Shown here: piece by piece, positions 5,565 through 9,693 of the stretch
Layout of the letters: the number at the start of each line of letters is the position of its first letter
Position numbering within the stretch: the first letter of the stretch is position 1
Source: Holosporales bacterium
GTDB lineage: Bacteria; Pseudomonadota; Alphaproteobacteria; RUG11792
Reading direction: 5' to 3'
DNA length: 9,693 bases
Assembly: GCA_031267075.1 (NCBI GenBank)
Contig: JAIRZU010000061.1
Location: 1 to 9,693, forward strand
Translations under genes and position numbers: made by a program
The notes under the pieces: model-generated
The model's input: only the letters and a program-made list of their open reading frames with translations
Told to the model about the DNA's origin: nothing
Databases searched by the model: none

Positions 5565-6824
5565 TTACCGTGTGAGTTTGGACATGTATGTGTCTACTAG
5601 CTCGGTAATGTCGCTTAGGGCATTCACTGTTTCGCGATCGCATTTATCCAGCATTCTCATTACTGTATCATAGATCTCGCAGAACTTAATCTCTCCCATC
5701 ATGAATTTTGATACTGCGATTTCGTTGGCTATGGTGAAGGCAATGACCATCCCATCTCTAACGACTTTATATGCAAGATCGATATTGCGTCTCTGCCATT
5801 CCTGTGGGGCCCTGAATGTTAGTTTCCCAAGATTTACAAGGTCTAGGGGAGGTACGCCGTGTAACTGCCTTAGTGGTCTGTTGAGAGAGAACATAATTGG
5901 GAGTATCATATCGGGGGAGGACAGGAGTGCCTTATACGAGTTATCATTAAATCTCACCATGCTGTGGATTATCGATTCCGGGTGGATTATGTAACTTATC
6001 TGATCAACAGGGAAATCGAATAGCACGGAGGCCTCGATAATCTCGGTTGCCTTATTCATTAGCGTTGCAGATTCTATCGTTACCTTAGGTCCCATCGTCC
6101 AGTTTGGGTGCTTCAGGGCGTCTGATAACTCAACATTCCTCAGCTCCTCCTCTGTGTAATTAACGAACGCCCCACCTGAGGCAGTTAGTATGAGCTCCGC
6201 TATCGACTCACAGCTCTCATCTTGAATGCACTGGAAGATAGCATTGTGCTCAGAATCTAGAGGGATTATCTCGGTACCACAGGATTTTGCCATATCCATC
6301 AGGAGGCGTCCACCAAGTAGAATTGCCTCCTTACTTGCGAGTGCGATTCTCCTGGAATGGCCGAGACAGGCAAATGTCGGAGCTAGGCTGGCTGCTCCAC
6401 TGATTGCCATTACACAGCAGTCCGCATCTAGCTTAGCTAAAGTATCTATATCTGTTTCATGTAGGAGCTCAGTATCACACCTAAAACCTCCATAATCAGT
6501 TTCTTCCTGCGTCGATCCGGTGCTCGAATGCTCATGTACTCCTTTGTACACTCCGCTTCTGCGCTCCGTGTCTCCTAGCAATAATCCTGATTCTGAAGGT
6601 TTTAATAGTAATCCACAGTCAATTTGGCTTTTGACCTTCTCATAGCTTTCAGGGTCAGAGCAGCATGCGTAGCGAGGCCGGTATTTTTGGATTTGCCTTA
6701 TTAGCTCGGTATGGTTCTTGTGGCCTGTAATGGCGATGATCTCAAATCCACAGGCGTGAGCGGCTTCTACGGCCTTCCTGCCTACAGTTCCTGTCGATCC
6801 GAATATGATAACTTTCTTGCTCAT
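5565..6824 (-). CDS. dxr: 1-deoxy-D-xylulose 5-phosphate reductoisomerase with an in-frame inserted repeat
   Basis: Cytosolic enzyme converting 1-deoxy-D-xylulose 5-phosphate to 2-C-methyl-D-erythritol 4-phosphate with NADPH, the committed step of the MEP route to isoprenoids. The NADPH loop GSTGTVG is at 9-15, followed by SKEAILL around K165. Metal ligands are D190 and E192 (LDSEHNAIF) and E261. HPESIIHSMVR (281-291) and the C-terminal NEIAV region are also conserved. Position 260 is Thr (NKATE) where most relatives have a hydrophobic residue (NKGLE in E. coli). Of 419 residues, about 66-114 come from a repeat element; without it the length is slightly below the usual 390-400. ATG 6824 gives the conserved MSKKVIIFGS start, though the Shine-Dalgarno is weak. 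It follows groEL by 103 bases on the same strand and may be read from the groESL message. Confidence 0.97.
   Translation of the reverse strand: MSKKVIIFGSTGTVGRKAVEAAHACGFEIIAITGHKNHTELIRQIQKYRPRYACCSDPESYEKVKSQIDCGLLLKPSESGLLLGDTERRSGVYKGVHEHSSTGSTQEETDYGGFRCDTELLHETDIDTLAKLDADCCVMAISGAASLAPTFACLGHSRRIALASKEAILLGGRLLMDMAKSCGTEIIPLDSEHNAIFQCIQDESCESIAELILTASGGAFVNYTEEELRNVELSDALKHPNWTMGPKVTIESATLMNKATEIIEASVLFDFPVDQISYIIHPESIIHSMVRFNDNSYKALLSSPDMILPIMFSLNRPLRQLHGVPPLDLVNLGKLTFRAPQEWQRRNIDLAYKVVRDGMVIAFTIANEIAVSKFMMGEIKFCEIYDTVMRMLDKCDRETVNALSDITELVDTYMSKLTR
6483..6624 (-). repeat. Palindromic repeat element inside dxr, with remnant of a second unit
   Basis: The element runs from AAAACCTCCATAATCAG (6483-6499) to CTGATTCTGAAGGTTTT (6587-6603); these ends are inverted repeats agreeing at 15 of 17 positions. 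Measured in the same phase as the terL array, the unit is 6490-6612, 123 bp, and agrees with the first terL unit at about 112 of 123 positions by hand count, including the 18-bp segment absent from the shorter units. Bases 6604-6624 (AATAGTAATCCACAGTCAATT) look like the spacer and first bases of a second, decayed unit. It adds peptide around LKPSESGLLLGDTERRSG...EHSSTGSTQEETDYGG to DXR in the same reading frame used in terL. Confidence 0.93.
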
Positions 6825-6871
6825 GGTGTGATATACAGCATTATTCTCAGTCTAGGAACCCAGAGGAGAGG

Positions 6872-6891
6872 GAGGACGCTTTTGCGCCCCC
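6872..6891 (-). terminator. Weak hairpin downstream of groEL
   Basis: In a leftward transcript GGGGGCGC and GCGTCCTC pair around an AAAA loop, eight pairs including two G-U. The wobbles are pairs only on this strand, which fits a groEL message. It starts 36 bases after the groEL stop and lacks a U tract, so it may attenuate or stabilise rather than fully terminate before dxr. Confidence 0.35.
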
Positions 6892-6927
6892 TACCTATAT
6901 CTCCACGGGGTATTGCTAGTTGTGGGC

Positions 6928-8556
6928 TTAATACATACCTCCCATTCCTGGATTCGGCATCTCAGGCTGCTGCTTCGGTTCTGGTTTATCAACAACGGCA
7001 CACTCAGTCGTTAGAAGGAGCCCACATATCGAGGCTGCTCCCTGAAGGGCCGTTCGCACTACCTGTGTTGGGTCTATGATTCCTGCCTTCATCATATCTG
7101 TGAACTCAGCAGAAACCGCATCGTACCCGAAGTTGAAGTCTCCATTCTTAAGAATCTCGTGAGCGATGACAGAACCATCTACCCCGGCATTATATGCTAT
7201 CTGGCGCGCTGGTGCTCCGAGGGCTCGGCGCATAATATCAATCCCTATCTTCTGGTCTTCATTCTGAGGCTTTAGGTCATTCAGTTTAGCGATGGCCCTC
7301 AGTAGTGCGACGCCGCCACCTGGGACTACTCCCTCTTCGATAGCTGCCTTCGTTGCATGCATCGCGTCGTCTACCCTGTCCTTCTTCTCTTTTACCTCAA
7401 CCTCTGTTGCTCCACCTACCCTTATAACGGCGACTCCACCGGATAGTTTCGCGAGTCTCTCCTTTAGTTTCTCGATGTCATACTCAGATGTGGAGTCTTC
7501 GATTTGAGCTTTGATTTGGCTGCATCTTGCTTGGATGTCCTCCTTCTGTCCAGCTCCCTCGACTATCGTCGTATCATCCTTAGTGATTGTGATTTTCTTA
7601 GCGGAGCCGAGCATGGTGATGTTCACATTCTCGAGCTTGATGCCGACGTCTTCTGAAATTACAGTACCATGCGTAAGGACTGCTATATCCTCCAGCATCG
7701 CCTTCCTTCTATCTCCAAACCCTGGAGCTTTAACGGCAGCAACCTTTAGGCCGCCACGCAGTTTATTTACGACTAATGTGGCGAGAGCCTCTCCCTCTAT
7801 ATCTTCTGCGATTATCAGAAGTGGACGACCGCTTTGAACGACTGCTTCTAATACTGGGACGAGTGGCTGTAATCCAGAGAGTTTCTTCTCGTGGATGAGG
7901 ACATATGGATTGTCTAGTTCAGCTGTCATCTTATCGGGATTAGTCACAAAATACGGGGCTGTGTATCCTCTATCGAACTGCATACCCTCTACTACATCGA
8001 GCTCCGTCTGGAATGACTTCGCCTCCTCAATTGTGATAACTCCTTCCTTTCCTACCTTGGCAACTGCCTCCGCTAGCATATCTCCAATCTCTTTCTCGCC
8101 GTTTGCTGATATTGTTCCAACCTGTGAAATCTCATCATTCGTGGATACAGTTTTGGATTTCTCCTTGAGGAAGGCCACTGTCTTTTCGACTGCTAAGTTA
8201 ATGCCGCGTAGTAGATCCATCGGATTCGCACCGGCCTCTACAGACTTGATACCATCCGTTAAGATAGCCTGGGCTAGAACGGTTGCAGTTGTTGTTCCAT
8301 CCCCAGCTGCGTCGGATGTCTTATTCGCGACCTCCTTAACCATCTTAACGCCGAGGTTTTCGAATCTACATGCGACATCAATCTCTTTCGCTACAGATAC
8401 ACCGTCCTTCGTAATCCTTGGTGCTCCATAGGATTTTTCAATTAGTACATTCCGGCCCTTTGGCCCCATTGTAACCTTAACTGCATTTGCTAATGCATTC
8501 ACTCCGTCTAGAATCGCTCTCCTAGCTTCGGAGTTAAATTTAATCTCTTTTGCCAT
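6928..8556 (-). CDS. groEL: Chaperonin GroEL (60 kDa)
   Basis: Forms the 14-subunit double ring that folds proteins with ATP and the GroES lid in the cytosol. The length, 542 residues, is normal and the protein is complete. ATP-site signatures are present: VTMGPKGRNV (28-37), D51 in TKDG, GDGTTTATVLAQ from 85, and D397 in RVDDAMHATKAA, the ATP-hydrolysis aspartate. VVPGGGVALLRA follows. The C-terminus is PNPGMGGMY, a short version of the usual Gly-Gly-Met tail. AAGGAG (8566-8571) lies 9 bases before the ATG. It is second in the groESL operon, 46 bases after groES, and shares its CIRCE-controlled promoter. In intracellular Rickettsiales this protein is typically abundant; that is family knowledge, not visible here. 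Confidence 0.99.
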   Translation of the reverse strand: MAKEIKFNSEARRAILDGVNALANAVKVTMGPKGRNVLIEKSYGAPRITKDGVSVAKEIDVACRFENLGVKMVKEVANKTSDAAGDGTTTATVLAQAILTDGIKSVEAGANPMDLLRGINLAVEKTVAFLKEKSKTVSTNDEISQVGTISANGEKEIGDMLAEAVAKVGKEGVITIEEAKSFQTELDVVEGMQFDRGYTAPYFVTNPDKMTAELDNPYVLIHEKKLSGLQPLVPVLEAVVQSGRPLLIIAEDIEGEALATLVVNKLRGGLKVAAVKAPGFGDRRKAMLEDIAVLTHGTVISEDVGIKLENVNITMLGSAKKITITKDDTTIVEGAGQKEDIQARCSQIKAQIEDSTSEYDIEKLKERLAKLSGGVAVIRVGGATEVEVKEKKDRVDDAMHATKAAIEEGVVPGGGVALLRAIAKLNDLKPQNEDQKIGIDIMRRALGAPARQIAYNAGVDGSVIAHEILKNGDFNFGYDAVSAEFTDMMKAGIIDPTQVVRTALQGAASICGLLLTTECAVVDKPEPKQQPEMPNPGMGGMY

Positions 8557-8602
8557 AACTCTGTTCTCCTTTCAAAACTAATGTTATTAACCTGATCTGA
8601 TG

Positions 8603-8890
8603 TTATTCGAAGATTCCCATGATATCGGATTCCTTCATGACGATATAATCCTTACCGTCTATCTTAATTTCGTTGCCAGACCATTTACCGAAGAGTACCT
8701 TATCTCCTGCCTTTACCTGCAGTGGAGTGAGATCTCCCTTCTCGGACTTCGTGCCGTTTCCGACGGCGATAACGACGCCCTCCATAGGCTTCTCTTTCGC
8801 GGTATCTGGAATTATGATTCCTCCGCTGGTCTTAGCCTCTGATTCCAACCTCTCAATGAGAACTCTGTCATATAACGGTTTAAATTTCAT
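8603..8890 (-). CDS. groES: Co-chaperonin GroES (10 kDa)
   Basis: Seven-subunit lid of the GroEL chamber. The 95-residue product has MKFKPLYDRVLIERLE at the start, the mobile loop (ESEAKTSGGIIIPDTAKEKP) that docks on GroEL, and the closing KDYIVMKESDIMGIFE. I chose ATG 8890, not the ATG at 8914 that would add eight residues, because all relatives begin just before KPLxDRV, and because AAGGAG (8898-8903) is 7 bases upstream; the longer start would overlap the CIRCE operator. It is the first gene of the operon with groEL. Confidence 0.98.
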   Translation of the reverse strand: MKFKPLYDRVLIERLESEAKTSGGIIIPDTAKEKPMEGVVIAVGNGTKSEKGDLTPLQVKAGDKVLFGKWSGNEIKIDGKDYIVMKESDIMGIFE

Positions 8891-8907
8891 TGTTGCTCTC
8901 CTTAGTG

Positions 8908-8934
8908 TTAGCAATTAACCTCTCTGAGTGCTAA
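8908..8934. promoter_or_regulatory. CIRCE operator (HrcA binding site) of groESL
   Basis: TTAGCAATT (8908-8916), nine bases, then GAGTGCTAA (8926-8934). The CIRCE consensus is TTAGCACTC-N9-GAGTGCTAA. The right arm is perfect, the left arm matches six of nine, and arm length and spacing are exact. It lies between the promoter and the groES ribosome site and overlaps the -10 hexamer, a normal place for HrcA repression of chaperone genes. Confidence 0.8.
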
Positions 8935-8962
8935 TTTACCTCCTATGCCCCACCCTTGTCAA
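8933..8962 (-). promoter_or_regulatory. groESL promoter
   Basis: Read leftward, TTGACA (8957-8962) is exact. TAAATT (8933-8938) follows after 18 bases with four of six matches, and its last bases overlap the CIRCE right arm. It reads as a housekeeping-type promoter gated by HrcA. A heat-shock sigma (RpoH) site could overlap it, but I see no clear match. Confidence 0.6.
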
Positions 8963-9084
8963 ATAATTTTTTAGCCCATAAAATTTTATGATAATGATTA
9001 CGCAGAGCCTGGAAATGCAGCATTAAAATACTCATTCGGGGGTATATCTTCCTCCCATTTTGAACATGGGCGTGACGTTTTTTC

Positions 9085-9366
9085 TTGAAATTGGTTAAGA
9101 AATGGTTAATCTTAACTATTGGTGAGTTCCTAATCGTCGTAGTTTGTATGTCTCTCTATTCGACCGGCAAAAATGAGATACAAAGCCTTCTGACTAAAGA
9201 GGGATTGCTTATGAGAGAACTAACGTCGCTTGGGCAAAGCCGGTGCAGATGCTCCGATATAAAGAGCTTCCGAGAGATCGCCATCAGAAATGAAATGTCG
9301 AGAATCAGAAACAAACTCGCCGTCCTATCCTTCGGACGAGACTTAGATGATGACGGAATAGCGTAG
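9085..9366 (+). CDS. Small single-pass membrane protein, hypothetical
   Basis: A 93-residue frame, family not recognised. It starts MKLVKKW then a hydrophobic segment (about residues 7-25, LILTIGEFLIVVVCMSLY), which with the preceding lysines predicts a signal anchor with the C-terminus outside the cytoplasm. The rest is charged and probably helical with a CRC motif near 54-56 and an acidic end DLDDDGIA. The topology recalls FtsL/DivIC-type division proteins, but no family motif supports that. The start must be TTG, at 9085 or 9091, since an in-frame stop lies at 9073-9075; the first ATG (9148) would lose the membrane segment. There is no evident Shine-Dalgarno, so the gene is uncertain. It is divergent from groES. 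Confidence 0.45.
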   Translation: MKLVKKWLILTIGEFLIVVVCMSLYSTGKNEIQSLLTKEGLLMRELTSLGQSRCRCSDIKSFREIAIRNEMSRIRNKLAVLSFGRDLDDDGIA

Positions 9367-9693
9367 GAGTGGCTTTAGCTTCCTTACAGCGTTGCATTTC
9401 ATCATTCTTGAGTGCCACAGCTCCTGAGGAAATCCCCATGAAGGTAACTCCCGGGTTCCTCCAAGTTTTAGTGAGAAAGAATCTGCCACATAACTCGAGC
9501 TAGCGATGCTGATAGAGGATGGCGCCATGGAATTTTCCTCGAGCGGAAAATCTGCTGAAAACTTATTTTCCCAAATTAGGTCTCGTTAGGAAAAAATTCT
9601 CTAAGTAGTTGAATTACAAACAAAACTGTGGCACAAGCAGTTATATTAAACACCACTACTCGAGCCACAATGCACTATCGCATTTCTGAAGAA
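9367..9693. other. Stretch without a supportable gene, right edge
   Basis: No long frame on either strand. A 41-codon frame from GTG 9369 to 9494 is open but has no family features. ATTTTCC (9533-9539), GGAAAAT (9546-9552) and ATTTTCC (9566-9572) alternate, so the middle copy can pair with either neighbour but not both. Further right, 9590-9693 is AT-rich with nothing recognisable. Confidence 0.4.

Noticed and set aside
7895..8431. A 178-codon frame antisense to groEL
   Set aside because: It is Ser/Thr/Ile-rich low-information sequence typical of the reverse of a highly conserved chaperonin gene, without start signals.
9343..9528. A 61-codon minus-strand frame at the right edge
   Set aside because: No ribosome site or family features; it overlaps the end of the better plus-strand frame.

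Overview
The window looks like chromosome of a host-associated alphaproteobacterium, probably of the Rickettsiales or a similar endosymbiont lineage. Four things suggest this: a compact groES-groEL operon of alphaproteobacterial type, a stand-alone large terminase of the gene-transfer-agent kind, long gene-poor spacers, and palindromic repeats inserted in frame inside protein genes. That last habit is best known from Rickettsia and Wolbachia. Placement is by eye from protein sequence; no database was searched. Base composition is moderate, not as AT-rich as most Rickettsiales.

Layout. The left edge holds the first 16 codons of a leftward gene with a zinc-ribbon start, behind a perfect -35/-10 promoter. 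A rightward M23 endopeptidase gene (293-1684) follows, then a leftward tRNA-Leu(UAG), and about 250 bases rich in inverted repeats. Next come two leftward genes: a small secreted protein of unknown role (2073-2735) and terL (3089-4810). A divergent rightward gene for a second small secreted protein (4967-5485) follows. It converges on leftward dxr (5565-6824). Upstream of dxr, also leftward, lie groEL (6928-8556) and groES (8603-8890), with a CIRCE operator and a promoter in front. A rightward candidate membrane protein (9085-9366) and about 330 bases without a clear gene close the window.

The outstanding signal is a repeat element of roughly 105-123 bp with 17-bp near-perfect terminal inverted repeats and nested internal hairpins. 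It lies as a tandem array of three full units and one shortened unit inside terL, between Walker A and Walker B. A single unit plus the remnant of a second lies inside dxr, in a loop of the NADPH-binding domain. Both insertions keep the host gene in frame and use the same reading frame of the element. The element thus adds the same peptide family (consensus around PPES...EHSSxGSTQQETD) to two unrelated proteins. It resembles the Rickettsia and Wolbachia palindromic elements in behaviour, but I do not recognise its sequence.

The genes form no single pathway. GroES/GroEL are the chaperonin, DXR is the first committed enzyme of the MEP isoprenoid route, the M23 protein remodels peptidoglycan, and TerL is a DNA-packaging motor with no packaging partners in view.
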